From JAFKFH01 sp017307375 (GTDB taxonomy: Bacteria > Pseudomonadota > Alphaproteobacteria > Ferrovibrionales > Ferrovibrionaceae), in contig OZ245874.1 in assembly GCA_965229335.1 (NCBI GenBank), positions 6,386,001 to 6,450,000 of the forward strand: a stretch of 64,000 bases of DNA. Direction: 5' to 3'. A program made the position numbers and the translations under genes. The stretch's first letter is position 1. Each line of letters starts with the position of its first letter. The notes beneath the pieces were generated by a model. The model ran no database searches and had not been told where the DNA came from. It was given only the letters and a program-made list of their open reading frames with translations. Below are positions 17,387-25,852 of this stretch, in pieces.

Positions 17387-17462
17387 TACAGGCCCTCCTG
17401 GCAGCTACTATAGAGCGGACCAAGGCAGTTTCATGGCCGGCTGACGTTGCCGTTCTCCCAGC

Positions 17463-18176
17463 TCAATCCGCGGCGACGCCGCCGTGAACCGCACGCAGCC
17501 AGCCCGGCAGTTCCGCCATGCGCGCAAGCTGGGTGAAGCGCGGATGGCCAACCGGGGCGTCGGCCGCCTCGTGGGCCCAGGTCAAGTGATAGGGAATGTG
17601 CACCGCATGGCCGCCGGCGGCCAGCATCGGCAGGATGTCGGAGCGCAGCGAATTGCCGATCATGACCGCCTTCTCCGCCCCGTCGCCGTGGCGGGCGAGG
17701 ATACGGCGATAGACGCCTTCGTCCTTCTCCGAGACGATCTCGACGGCATCGAACAGATCGCCGAGACCCGAGCGGGCGATCTTGGCCTCCTGGTCGAACA
17801 GGTCGCCCTTGGTGATCACGATCAGGCGATAGCGGTCCTTCAACTGACCGAGCGTCTCGGCCACGTCGGGCAGCGGCTCGACCGGATGGGTCAGCATCAT
17901 CTTGGCCAGATCGATCAGGGCCCGGATGGTATCGGCCGGCACCCTGCCCTCGGTGACCGCGATCGCCGTCTCGATCAGCGACAGGGTAAAGCCCTTCACG
18001 CCATAACCGAACACGCCGAGATTGGCGCGCTCGGTCTCCAGCAGCCGCGCCCCCAGCGTCGCCGGGTCGGCATAGTCGGCAAGCAGTTCGGCAAAACGCT
18101 GCTGGGTCAGCGCGAAGATCGATTCGTTGTGCCAGAGCGTATCGTCGGCATCGAAAGCCAGGGTGGTGATCGGCAT
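17463..18176 (-). CDS. HAD-superfamily hydrolase
   Basis: The 237-residue protein opens with the HAD motif I FDADDTLW (D9 nucleophile, D11 acid). Motif II is VITKGD, a conserved Lys lies near VSEKDEG, and motif IV is GNSLRSDI. A helical cap sits between motifs I and II, as in type I phosphatases such as YjjG or phosphoglycolate phosphatase. It should be a cytosolic phosphatase; the substrate is unknown. The start at 18176 is set by motif I being close to the N-terminus, the usual position. Confidence 0.88.
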   Translation of the reverse strand: MPITTLAFDADDTLWHNESIFALTQQRFAELLADYADPATLGARLLETERANLGVFGYGVKGFTLSLIETAIAVTEGRVPADTIRALIDLAKMMLTHPVEPLPDVAETLGQLKDRYRLIVITKGDLFDQEAKIARSGLGDLFDAVEIVSEKDEGVYRRILARHGDGAEKAVMIGNSLRSDILPMLAAGGHAVHIPYHLTWAHEAADAPVGHPRFTQLARMAELPGWLRAVHGGVAAD

Positions 18177-18264
18177 TGGCGCGGGCCTCGGGCGGACTGA
18201 ACTCACGATCGAGGCTAGGCCAATCCGCCCGGCGCGTCACGCCATCGGGCTGCAACATTTTGGC

Positions 18265-18292
18265 TTGCCATCGCCGAACCATCCTGTATAAG
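18265..18292 (+). promoter_or_regulatory. tRNA-Arg promoter
   Basis: TTGCCA, a 16-base spacer and TATAAG end 18 bases upstream of tRNA-Arg. Confidence 0.55.
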
Positions 18293-18310
18293 GACCGCCA
18301 CCACGGACGG

Positions 18311-18387
18311 GCGCCGGTAGCTCAGCTGGATAGAGCACCAGACTACGAATCTGGGGGTCGGGAGTTCGAATCTTCCCCGGCGCGCCA
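18311..18387 (+). tRNA. tRNA-Arg (ACG)
   Basis: A 77-base cloverleaf with acceptor arms GCGCCGG/CCGGCGC, D-arm GCTCAGCTGGATAGAGC, anticodon stem CCAGA/TCTGG with loop CTACGAA (anticodon ACG), T-loop TTCGAAT and an encoded CCA. It marks the left edge of an A+T-richer accessory-looking tract. Confidence 0.97.
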
Positions 18388-19078
18388 CTTCCCCTACTTC
18401 CTTCTATAACCTCCCGATATCGGCTGCGGGCACAGCATACGTTCGCGTGTTGCCGGTACTCGGCTTGGTTCCGGCCCGCATCGTTCCCTCCGCCAGTCCC
18501 GGAGGAGGGAATGTCCGGTATCGATCGGCCATCACCATCGGCAATTGCATGCGCAGGGTCGGCACGGGACTTTCGAGGTCAGGCCGCCGACGAACATTGA
18601 TCGAGCGGTGGGCCCCACGCGTCGGACACCCGCATCGTCATTTATTCCGATTGCGCCAGCCGTGCGGCGACAGGCCAAACGACTTGCGAAAGCGGGTCGA
18701 GAAATGATCGGGGTTCGCAAGCCCCACGAGCGCCGCGATTTCCTCATCGACGCGTCGAAAAGACGCTGGCGCATGTCGCGACGCAATCTCTCGAGCAGCG
18801 CCTGCTGGTCGATACATCGTTGCATGCAGGCTTGTTCGACAACGCCAGTAGCCCCAGGAGACGATAAGTCACGGCTGTGGCGGGCAATGCAAGGTCATTG
18901 ATGGTACGCGGCGTTATCTCACGCATCATCGAAGTCAATGCATCCGACCATCCGGATGCGCCCTGCCGTCGGCCTGCTGCGGATTAGACGCAGGAGGGCA
19001 TCGTGCCGCCCATCCGACCGCAGAGCGGTGGACTTCCTGTCGTTCTCCGGATTCGCACCGGTCCGGGCGGCTGCGCCC
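18388..19078. other. Gene-poor tract after tRNA-Arg (about 690 bp)
   Basis: No intact gene is supported in this stretch. It contains the remnant of an AraC regulator (18638-18817) and otherwise short frames without ribosome sites or family resemblance. Base composition is more even than in neighbouring genes. No integrase, attachment-site repeat of the tRNA 3' end or insertion sequence was recognised. Confidence 0.5.
18638..18817 (-). pseudogene. AraC-family regulator remnant (C-terminal helix-turn-helix only)
   Basis: The minus-strand frame ending at 18638 reads DEEIAALVGLANPDHFSTRF and continues RKSFGLSPHGWRNRNK, which is the second DNA-recognition half of an AraC domain with its usual end. 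Upstream in this frame there is no first helix-turn-helix and no ligand domain, and no upstream frame completes it convincingly. It is best read as the surviving 3' end of a decayed regulator gene. Confidence 0.7.
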
Positions 19079-19687
19079 TTAACCGTCGCCGAAATAGGCT
19101 GATAATATCGATCGTATTCCCGCAACCACCCTTGACCGGTATCGCTCTTCGAATTCCTCGTTCGCGATGGCGTTGATGAGAGAATTCAGAATGTAGACAT
19201 TCAGAGCATGGTCTTCGGGCGCGGTCTTGATCGCCGGGCATTGGCGCAACGCACGGGTCAATTCGGTGACGTAGTGTGACTGGGCACGCCGTTCCGCGTC
19301 GAGTATCCGCGGGTCGACATGATGAAGTATCGCGCATTGCAGTCGAATGAGCGCTTGGCGCCGACGAGACGCAAGCAGGAACTCGACAATGATGTCCGCG
19401 GTCTCGCCCGCATTCGCCTCGGCAGCCGATGCGGCCTTCACCCTCTCGATGATCTCTTCGGCCTCGCGGCGATACAGATACATGAGGGCTTCAGCGAAGA
19501 CTTCGGCCTTGTCCCTGAAATGGCTGTAGAAGGTTCCGGGCGACAGACCCGCGCGCTCGGCGATCCTGTCGGTATCGGCCTCATAGAAGGGAACTTCACA
19601 GAATTCGTCGCAGGCGGCGGCAAGCAGTTGAGCACGAACGGTTCCGGCCTCGTCCCCGGCTGCCGAATCTTGTCTCGGGATCGGCAT
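19079..19687 (-). CDS. TetR-family regulator, copy 1 of a paralogous pair
   Basis: The 202-residue protein has a TetR DNA-binding domain near the N-terminus: ACDEFCEVPFYEADTDRIAE followed by AGLSPGTFYSHFRDKAEVFAEA. The motif CDEFCEVPF is shared with the next TetR gene, showing a common ancestor. The C-terminal ligand domain is helical. No target enzyme or transporter is adjacent, which is unusual for TetR genes. Two palindromes lie directly upstream and may serve autoregulation. Confidence 0.85.
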   Translation of the reverse strand: MPIPRQDSAAGDEAGTVRAQLLAAACDEFCEVPFYEADTDRIAERAGLSPGTFYSHFRDKAEVFAEALMYLYRREAEEIIERVKAASAAEANAGETADIIVEFLLASRRRQALIRLQCAILHHVDPRILDAERRAQSHYVTELTRALRQCPAIKTAPEDHALNVYILNSLINAIANEEFEERYRSRVVAGIRSILSAYFGDG

Positions 19688-19713
19688 CCGCTTCCCTCTT
19701 CAGCAACACCTCG

Positions 19714-19740
19714 GGATACAATATCCACTATCAAATGATA
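19714..19740 (-). promoter_or_regulatory. Paired palindromes upstream of tetR copy 1
   Basis: GGATACAATATCC (19714-19726, arms GGATA/TATCC) and TATCAAATGATA (19729-19740, arms TATCA/TGATA) lie 27 to 53 bases before the start codon at 19687. They fall where a promoter would lie, so autoregulation by the encoded TetR protein is plausible. Confidence 0.5.
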
Positions 19741-19849
19741 AATCTATACGGATCTCGATGGTTCCAGGTTGGAGGAAGGCGCTGATCGCCCGTCGCTCAG
19801 CGTTGCCGAGCAACGGGCACCATGGTCGCCGGCACGGTGTCTCAGCGTG

Positions 19850-20500
19850 CTACGGCGCCGCCACAGCCGACGGTGAGTCACCGGAACCCAAACCTGCATA
19901 GCAGGCGATGAATCGGCGCCTGATCTCGTCACGCGCGAATTTGTTGTCGACGCCATACATCCTGAACTCGCCGTTGACGATGCCATCGGCCAGCAGATTG
20001 ATGACATACATATTCAGATGCAGCTCGCCATCACTTACCTGGACGATGCCGCGATTGGCCATAGCCTGTTTCATGTTGCCGATATTGTTCAGCCGCACCC
20101 GCATCTTGGCGTCGCGAACCCGGATTTCGGTGCGCTTGAGTACGTCCGCCTGCAGCCGGATCAAGGCCTGACGCTGTCGACAGGCAAGCAGGGTATCGAC
20201 CATCACATCGATGATCTCGACAAAGGAGGCGCCGCTGTCACGCGCCGCCCCCGTCCTAGCCGTAATCTCGGCAACCTCTTCGGCGTTCAGCCGCTCGAAC
20301 GCCTCGGCGAAGATCTCGATCTTGTCGGCAAAATGATTGTAGAAGGTGCCGGGAGAAAGGTTCGCCCTGCGCGCGATCTTGTTCGTATCCGTTTCGAAAA
20401 ACGGGACTTCGCAAAATTCGTCGCAGGCGGCATCCAGCAACCGTTGTCGCGTGGCCGCAACGGCCGCCAGTGTTCTTGGATCGTTCTTGAGGCGCGGCAT
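19850..20500 (-). CDS. TetR-family regulator, copy 2 of a paralogous pair
   Basis: The 216-residue protein aligns closely with copy 1 over the DNA-binding domain (ACDEFCEVPFFETDTNKIAR, then NLSPGTFYNHFADKIEIFAEA) and more weakly over the ligand domain (RQRQALIRLQADVL against RRRQALIRLQCAIL). The pair therefore arose by duplication and has diverged mainly in the effector half. As with copy 1, no recognisable target gene is adjacent. It is transcribed in the same direction as copy 1, 162 bases upstream. Confidence 0.85.
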   Translation of the reverse strand: MPRLKNDPRTLAAVAATRQRLLDAACDEFCEVPFFETDTNKIARRANLSPGTFYNHFADKIEIFAEAFERLNAEEVAEITARTGAARDSGASFVEIIDVMVDTLLACRQRQALIRLQADVLKRTEIRVRDAKMRVRLNNIGNMKQAMANRGIVQVSDGELHLNMYVINLLADGIVNGEFRMYGVDNKFARDEIRRRFIACYAGLGSGDSPSAVAAP

Positions 20501-21090
20501 GACTGTCTCGCGTGTCGGTCAGAGGCGAATGCAGAAGCGAGCGGTGATTTTATGATACATCTATTTTCGACAGTTTTGCGTCTTTTTGTGGAGACCAAGA
20601 AGAGTTCGCACCGCTCATCACATCAGAAAATACATGAGGCCAAAAAGCACAAGTATCATTCTGCGCGATCAACCGAGCAGAGCCAAACTGGGGATCTGTG
20701 GAACCAGTAAGTTTCCAGAACCGACACAATCATTTCCACGCCAAACGCTGAATCTTCCACCAAACACGCTCGGGCAACATAATACCGCGATCAAAGCGAT
20801 ATCACTATCCAATACATCATCGGCGACAAGCCGCTTTCGCAGGTTTCGTTTGGCGGCAAGCAACGCTTCTCGCACCCCTGCACCTGTCCGGCAACTTAAT
20901 CCCGTAATCTAGCACGTCGCCCAGCGCTGCCGCATGCGACTCGATGGCGCGTGCCGAGACCTTCTCGGCACCCCCACCCTGCCTTGCCGCTTGGTCATAG
21001 AGACGGCCGGAGCAACCGCGCCCAGCAAGTTCCAGCTGTGTCGGACATCGAAGCGAACGACCAAGCTTGGCCCGACCTACAACAATCAAG

Positions 21091-21110
21091 GTAATTTTTA
21101 CAAAAATTAC
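21091..21110 (+). promoter_or_regulatory. A+T-rich palindrome upstream of the chemoreceptor promoter
   Basis: GTAATTTTT and AAAAATTAC form a nine-base inverted repeat around a two-base centre, ending 11 bases before the -35 hexamer. It is a candidate site for an activator or nucleoid protein. Confidence 0.45.
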
Positions 21111-21121
21111 ATTCCTGAAAA

Positions 21122-21154
21122 TTGACACAATCCTAATGATGATTAAAATATCAT
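21122..21154 (+). promoter_or_regulatory. Chemoreceptor promoter with dyad around the -10
   Basis: TTGACA (21122-21127), a 16-base spacer and TAAAAT (21144-21149) make a near-consensus promoter. The -10 is flanked exactly by ATGAT and ATCAT arms (21139-21154), so a repressor could bind over it. The start codon is about 100 bases downstream. Confidence 0.5.
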
Positions 21155-21254
21155 TAAAAAGTGAGAATCGAATTTACCGGATCTTCTTACAGTTCGTGTC
21201 AACGAAATGAAGAAGCACGGATTTTCCCAAAAATATCCCCCAATGGAGTGAAAG

Positions 21255-23117
21255 ATGAGAAATTTTTCCATAATAATTAAAATTTTCATCGTGATTTTTT
21301 TGATGGCGTTGCTCGCCGTGGCCACAGCTGGTTTCGGTCTGTATCGCATGGGGGAAGCAAACGAACGCAGCTCGGCGGTGCTGGATGAAAACGCCGTGGG
21401 CTCGATCTGGCTGGCGCGGGTCAATTCGACCGTCAATCGCACGACCAGCCTGCTCTACCAGGTGATTGCCTCCGTCGAAGACGCCGATATCGCCGCGGCA
21501 ACAGCCGGACTCGGCAAGATTGGACAGGAATTCGACGAGCGCCATCGGGAAGCGATAAGGCGCCTGCCACAGCGCGCCGCCGAACTCGATCGCCTCAAGA
21601 TCGGCTACCACCAGCTTCTCGCCGCTTCGCGGGAGATGCAATCGCTGGCCAAGCAGAATACGGCCGAAAGCAATGCGAAAGCCGCCAAGATCATGAACGA
21701 CGAGATCGGTCCAAAATTCGACCGGCTGCGCGGCACCCTCAGTTCCTTGGTCGACGAGGTCAAGGCGGAACTCAACGCCTCGATCGCGGCGCTGGACACG
21801 AGCTATCAGGCGACCCGGCGATGGATGCTGATCGTCCTGGGGATCGGCATCGCCGGCGTCGTGGCAATGGCAATGGCCATCGGCCAGATCGGGATTGCCG
21901 CCCCCTTGCGGCAACTGGCGGCAAGGATGGACCGCATGGCCCAAGGCGATCTGGCGGCGGAAGTGGCGGGAAGCGAGCGCCGCGACGAAGTCGGGCTGAT
22001 GGCACGGTCCGTCGAGGTGTTCCGGCAAACGGGTATCGAGGCGCGGCAGCTGGCCGCCGAAGCCGAAGCGAATCGTGCCCAGGAGGTTCAGCGCCAACGT
22101 GACGAGGAAGCGCGCGAGCGGGCACTGGCGGAGGCGCAGCGCGAGCGCGAAGAGGCCGAGCGCCGGGCCGAGGAGAAGCGCCGCCACGACGCCGAGGAGG
22201 CCGAGCGTCGCCAGGACGCCGAGCGCCAGGCGGAACAGGAGCGGTCGCGGGCCGATGCCGAGCGCCAGCGCAAGGAAGGGCTGCGCAAGATGGCCGATGA
22301 CTTTGACGCGGCGGTCGGCGGCGTGGTCAACGCGGTGGCGGCCGCGGCGACGCAACTGCAGTCTACGGCAAGCGCGATGAGCGGCGTCGCCAGATCGACG
22401 ACGCAGCAGTCGCTGGCTGCGGCGGCAGCCACCGAACAGGCGGCGGCCAACGTGCAGACCGTGGCCTCGGCGTCGGAGGAACTGGCCGCGTCGATCCGCG
22501 AGATTTCGACCCAGGTGTCCAGCGCCAGCCGGATCGCGGTCGGCGCGGTCGATCAGGCGCAAGCGACCGACGCGATCGTCCAGGGCCTGTCGGCGGCGGC
22601 CGACAAGATCGGTGCGGTGGTCAATCTGATCACCAACATCGCCGGCCAGACCAACCTGCTGGCGCTGAATGCGACTATCGAGGCGGCCCGCGCCGGCGAG
22701 GCCGGCAAGGGGTTCGCCGTCGTCGCCTCCGAAGTCAAGTCGCTGGCCAATCAGACGACCAAAGCGACGGACGAGATCGGCCAGCAGATCGCCGGCGTGC
22801 AGGATGCTACCCGCAGGGCGGTGGAGGCGATCCGAAACATCGGCGGCACCATCGGCCAGATCAGCGAGATCAACGGCTCGATCGCCTCGGCGGTGGAGGA
22901 GCAGGGGGCGGCAACCCAGGAGATCGCCCGCAATGTCGAGCAGGCTGCAGCCGGCACCCGGCAGGCATCGGCGAGCGTTGCCGACGTCAACCAGGCGGCC
23001 GGAGACGTCGATGCTGCCGCAGGTCAGGTCCTTACCGCCTCGGGCGAACTCTCCAGCCTGGCGGAACGCCTGCGCGGTGAAGTCGGTCGCTTCCTCGCCC
23101 AGGTGCGCGCGGGTTGA
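21255..23117 (+). CDS. Methyl-accepting chemotaxis protein with long charged helix
   Basis: The 620-residue receptor has TM1 (about 7-29), a four-helix-bundle-like periplasmic sensor (about 30-190), TM2 (about 190-212), HAMP, and a C-terminal signalling hairpin whose tip reads IAGQTNLLALNATIEAARAG. Between HAMP and the signalling domain, residues about 262-345 form an unbroken Glu/Arg/Ala/Gln-rich helix (EEARERALAEAQREREEAER and similar), far more charged than a normal connector. The first fifteen codons are unusually A+T-rich. GGAG lies seven bases before the ATG. No che genes are nearby, so it must use kinases encoded elsewhere. Confidence 0.95.
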   Translation: MRNFSIIIKIFIVIFLMALLAVATAGFGLYRMGEANERSSAVLDENAVGSIWLARVNSTVNRTTSLLYQVIASVEDADIAAATAGLGKIGQEFDERHREAIRRLPQRAAELDRLKIGYHQLLAASREMQSLAKQNTAESNAKAAKIMNDEIGPKFDRLRGTLSSLVDEVKAELNASIAALDTSYQATRRWMLIVLGIGIAGVVAMAMAIGQIGIAAPLRQLAARMDRMAQGDLAAEVAGSERRDEVGLMARSVEVFRQTGIEARQLAAEAEANRAQEVQRQRDEEARERALAEAQREREEAERRAEEKRRHDAEEAERRQDAERQAEQERSRADAERQRKEGLRKMADDFDAAVGGVVNAVAAAATQLQSTASAMSGVARSTTQQSLAAAAATEQAAANVQTVASASEELAASIREISTQVSSASRIAVGAVDQAQATDAIVQGLSAAADKIGAVVNLITNIAGQTNLLALNATIEAARAGEAGKGFAVVASEVKSLANQTTKATDEIGQQIAGVQDATRRAVEAIRNIGGTIGQISEINGSIASAVEEQGAATQEIARNVEQAAAGTRQASASVADVNQAAGDVDAAAGQVLTASGELSSLAERLRGEVGRFLAQVRAG

Positions 23118-23174
23118 TCGCGTCTCGCCGCCAGTCGTGGATTGCGAAGAAGCCGACCGACAGGCCCACGCGCG

Positions 23175-24083
23175 ATGACGGCGCTGTTCGACCAGCCTGG
23201 TCCGGGGGATCGGCAGCACCGCCCACCAGACGAGGTGATCCTGGCGACGAGATACGCGCTCAATTCGCTGTCGCCCGACGCTCTCCGGCGGAACGCCGGA
23301 GACATCGACATGCTGCGGCAGCTTCTCGACGAGACGCTGATGCTGGGCCGGGCTGTCCGAGCGGCGATTGCCGGGGGCGCGTTCGGGCTGGTGTTCCAGC
23401 CCATCGTCGACCTCGCCGGCGATCATACGATCCATCATGAAGCGCTGCTTCGCTTCGACGGCAAGGAAAGTCCGGAACAGGCAGTCCTACTGGCCGAGGA
23501 ACTCGGCTTCGGCACGGATCTCGATCGCGCCGTAACTGGCCGGATCATTGATCTGCTCGACCGTGCCGAGCCGGACCTGCCGGTATTGGCCGTCAATCTA
23601 TCCGGCTATTCCGTCGAAGATTCCGGCTTTGTCGAAGAACTGTTGGCCAAGCTGCGGCGGTCGCGGATCCGCCCGTCGCGGCTGATGTTCGAAGTTACCG
23701 AATCGGCACGCGCGCCCTCGCCGCACCGGCTCGACTCCAGCATCGCCCGGTTGCGACAGTCGGGCTACGCCATCGGGCTCGATGATTTCGGTGCCGGTGC
23801 CGCATCGCTCGACCGGCTGCGTCGTCTTGACGTCGACTTCGTCAAGATCGACCGGTCGCTGGTATCGCGTCTGGGCAGGAATCCACGTGACGAAGCATTG
23901 CTCCGCGGCATCTGCCAAGCCTGCGCCGAGATGAACGTGAGGGTAATCGGCGAAGGGGTCGAAAGCGATCGCCAGGCAGCCTGCCTGCGGGCACTTGGCA
24001 TACGCTATGCCCAGGGCTGGCTATTCGGCCGCCCCGTCGGAAGATCCGACGACAACGGCCCCGGCCATTGGGCCGACGGGTGA
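23175..24083 (+). CDS. EAL-domain c-di-GMP phosphodiesterase
   Basis: The 302-residue protein is a stand-alone EAL domain (about 75-290) after a short unrecognised N-terminus. Catalytic residues are all visible: EALLRF, NLSGYS, the Glu of FEVTES, LDDFGAG, the Lys of VDFVKID, the Glu of GEGVES and the Gln of AQGWLFG. It is therefore expected to hydrolyse c-di-GMP. It follows the chemoreceptor by 57 bases on the same strand, suggesting one operon linking taxis and c-di-GMP. The start at 23175 is the first ATG; a frame-extending GTG exists at 23142. Confidence 0.88.
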   Translation: MTALFDQPGPGDRQHRPPDEVILATRYALNSLSPDALRRNAGDIDMLRQLLDETLMLGRAVRAAIAGGAFGLVFQPIVDLAGDHTIHHEALLRFDGKESPEQAVLLAEELGFGTDLDRAVTGRIIDLLDRAEPDLPVLAVNLSGYSVEDSGFVEELLAKLRRSRIRPSRLMFEVTESARAPSPHRLDSSIARLRQSGYAIGLDDFGAGAASLDRLRRLDVDFVKIDRSLVSRLGRNPRDEALLRGICQACAEMNVRVIGEGVESDRQAACLRALGIRYAQGWLFGRPVGRSDDNGPGHWADG

Positions 24084-24173
24084 TATGCGTTTCCAAACCG
24101 GCCGGCGCCATCCCAGCGGCGCGCAGCGGCGCTGCACGGGCGCCCGATTTGTTGCAGGAACCTCTCACGACAC

Positions 24174-24470
24174 ATGATGATGAAAGTCAATAAATCCCTC
24201 GAAAGTCCGGATCTGTACCTCAGCCGGGTACAGTTCGCCTCGATGCTGATCGGCGCTGCAGTGGGTCAGCTGCTCGTCGAGAAGGGCATATTATCCTTAC
24301 CTGAACTTTCGGGGCGGGTGCGCCAGTTGTCGGATGCCGTGCCCGACCGCGGCCTGGCGCCCGCAGCCGAACTGGCCATCGGGCTGATGGCACGCTGGGG
24401 CAAGGAGAAGCCAAGCCCCGCCCAGGCGTGTGGCCGGGACGAGCACGGCAATTCAGCGAACGATCGCTGA
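24174..24470 (+). CDS. Small unknown protein (98 aa)
   Basis: Starting with three consecutive Met codons (24174, 24177, 24180), the frame encodes a mixed helical protein without signal or membrane segment. The order YLSRVQFASMLIGAAVGQLLVEKG suggests an amphipathic helix. AGGAA lies about 13 bases before the first ATG. It may be the third gene of the chemoreceptor-EAL group. No family is recognised. Confidence 0.5.
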   Translation: MMMKVNKSLESPDLYLSRVQFASMLIGAAVGQLLVEKGILSLPELSGRVRQLSDAVPDRGLAPAAELAIGLMARWGKEKPSPAQACGRDEHGNSANDR

Positions 24471-24697
24471 GCTTGCTGCCCGCCATGGCGGGCAACGGTC
24501 GCGACCGCGCGGACCGTCACGTATCCGGCGATGGCGGGCGCGATCGTTCCCGTCCCCGGTCTCGATGACCGATCAGGCAGGCCATCGGCACTGGCCGCGG
24601 CGTCATCGGATCTCGTGGCGACGCGCGCACGGACGTTGCCAAAGCCCCGACCTTGCTGCAGGTTCTGGCCCCGGGGCCGTATGGCGAGGAAGCGGGC

Positions 24698-25852
24698 ATG
24701 ACGGGCGGCATGGAGACTTGGCGGGTGGGAGTCCTGTTTTCCCGGACCGGGCTGATGTCGGTGACGGAGACCGAGCATTTCCTGGGGACCGCCCTGGCGA
24801 TCGGCGAGATCAACCGGGCCGGCGGCGTGCTGGGGCGCGAGATCGAAGTCGTCGCCTACGACCCGGCCTCCGACGCGCAGGCCTATCGGCGTCTGGCCGA
24901 CCGCCTGTTGACCGAGGACGGGATCTCCGTGATCTTCGGTTGTTCGAATTCCGCCCAGCGCAAGGCGGTGCTGCCGGCGATCGAACGGCGCAACGGGCTG
25001 CTGTGGTATCCGTCGCTCTACGAAGGCTTCGAATACTCGCCCAACATCATCTATACCGGCGCCTCGCCCAACCAGAACAGCTTTCCGCTGGCCGACTATC
25101 TGATCCGCACCTGCGGACCGCGGCTGTTCCTGGTCGGCTCGGACTATGTCTATCCGCGCGAGTCCAATCGCATCATGCGCGATCTGGTCGAGTCCTACGG
25201 CGGCGAGGTCGTCGGCGAGATCTACGTGCCGATGGATGCCGCCCCCGACGTGCTCGACCGCGTGCTCGGCGACATCGGCAAGGCGCGGCCCGACGCGGTG
25301 TTTTCGACCGTGGTCGGCAAGACGGCACAGAATTTCTACCGCCGGTATCGCGACGCCGGATTCGATCCGGCGCGCATCCCGATCGCCAGCCTGACCATGG
25401 CCGAAGGCGAACTGCGCGAGATCGGGCCGGAACTCTGTGCCGGTCATATCACCGCGGCGACTTATTTCGGCTCGCTGGACCGCGAAGCCAACCACCGCTA
25501 CGTCGCCCAGTTCCGCCAGGCCTATGGCAACGACCGGCCGATCAGCATGTGGAGCGCCGGCGCCTACGCCCAGGTCCGGATCTTCGCCGAGGCCCTGGCC
25601 CAGACCGGCTCGCTCGACACCCAGCGCCTGGTCGACGCCGTCCACGGCCTGGCACTCGATGCGCCGGAGGGGGCGATCCAGATCGACCCTGAAACCAACC
25701 ACACCTGGCTGACGCCGCGGATCGGTCGGGTCCGGGCGGATGGCGCTTTCGACATCGTCTGGCAGGCAAAGGCGCCGGTGAAGCCCGATCCCTACCTTGC
25801 CGTCTCGCCGCTGGGCGGACGCTGGATCGCGGCCGACGAGATCCAGCCGTGA
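24698..25852 (+). CDS. amiC: AmiC-like amide-binding sensor / negative regulator
   Basis: The 384-residue protein has the type I periplasmic-binding fold but no signal peptide, as in cytoplasmic AmiC of Pseudomonas (385 aa). Family text includes VLFSRTGLMSVTETEHFLG, ISVIFGCSNSAQRKAVLPAIE and LVGSDYVYPRESNRI. AmiC binds small amides and holds AmiR inactive without inducer. GAGGAAG lies six bases before the ATG at 24698. The stop overlaps the start of amiR (GTGA), matching the coupled amiC-amiR arrangement needed for a stoichiometric complex. Confidence 0.9.
   Translation: MTGGMETWRVGVLFSRTGLMSVTETEHFLGTALAIGEINRAGGVLGREIEVVAYDPASDAQAYRRLADRLLTEDGISVIFGCSNSAQRKAVLPAIERRNGLLWYPSLYEGFEYSPNIIYTGASPNQNSFPLADYLIRTCGPRLFLVGSDYVYPRESNRIMRDLVESYGGEVVGEIYVPMDAAPDVLDRVLGDIGKARPDAVFSTVVGKTAQNFYRRYRDAGFDPARIPIASLTMAEGELREIGPELCAGHITAATYFGSLDREANHRYVAQFRQAYGNDRPISMWSAGAYAQVRIFAEALAQTGSLDTQRLVDAVHGLALDAPEGAIQIDPETNHTWLTPRIGRVRADGAFDIVWQAKAPVKPDPYLAVSPLGGRWIAADEIQP

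Larger units (their letters stand above)
20501..21254. other. A+T-rich non-coding tract before the chemoreceptor (754 bp)
   Basis: The short frames here lack ribosome sites, family resemblance and the GC codon bias of neighbours, and I accept none. The right third is strikingly A+T-rich and holds the regulatory sites of the chemoreceptor gene. The left part may carry the promoter of tetR copy 2 (ATGATACATCTAT near 20550). Confidence 0.5.

Noticed and set aside
17187..17423. 78-codon frame on the minus strand
   Set aside because: It overlaps the better-supported 59-residue membrane protein in another frame and shows no plausible protein character.
20586..20912. Open frame of 108 codons in the A+T-rich tract
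   Set aside because: No ribosome site, no codon bias, no domain; low-complexity translation.
18388..21254. Genomic island with integrase or attachment repeats
   Set aside because: No integrase, transposase or duplicated tRNA end could be found; only composition and decay support an old insertion.
24598..24698. Sigma-54 promoter before amiC
   Set aside because: TGGC and TTGC are present but 16 bases apart, whereas the element needs a fixed short spacing.
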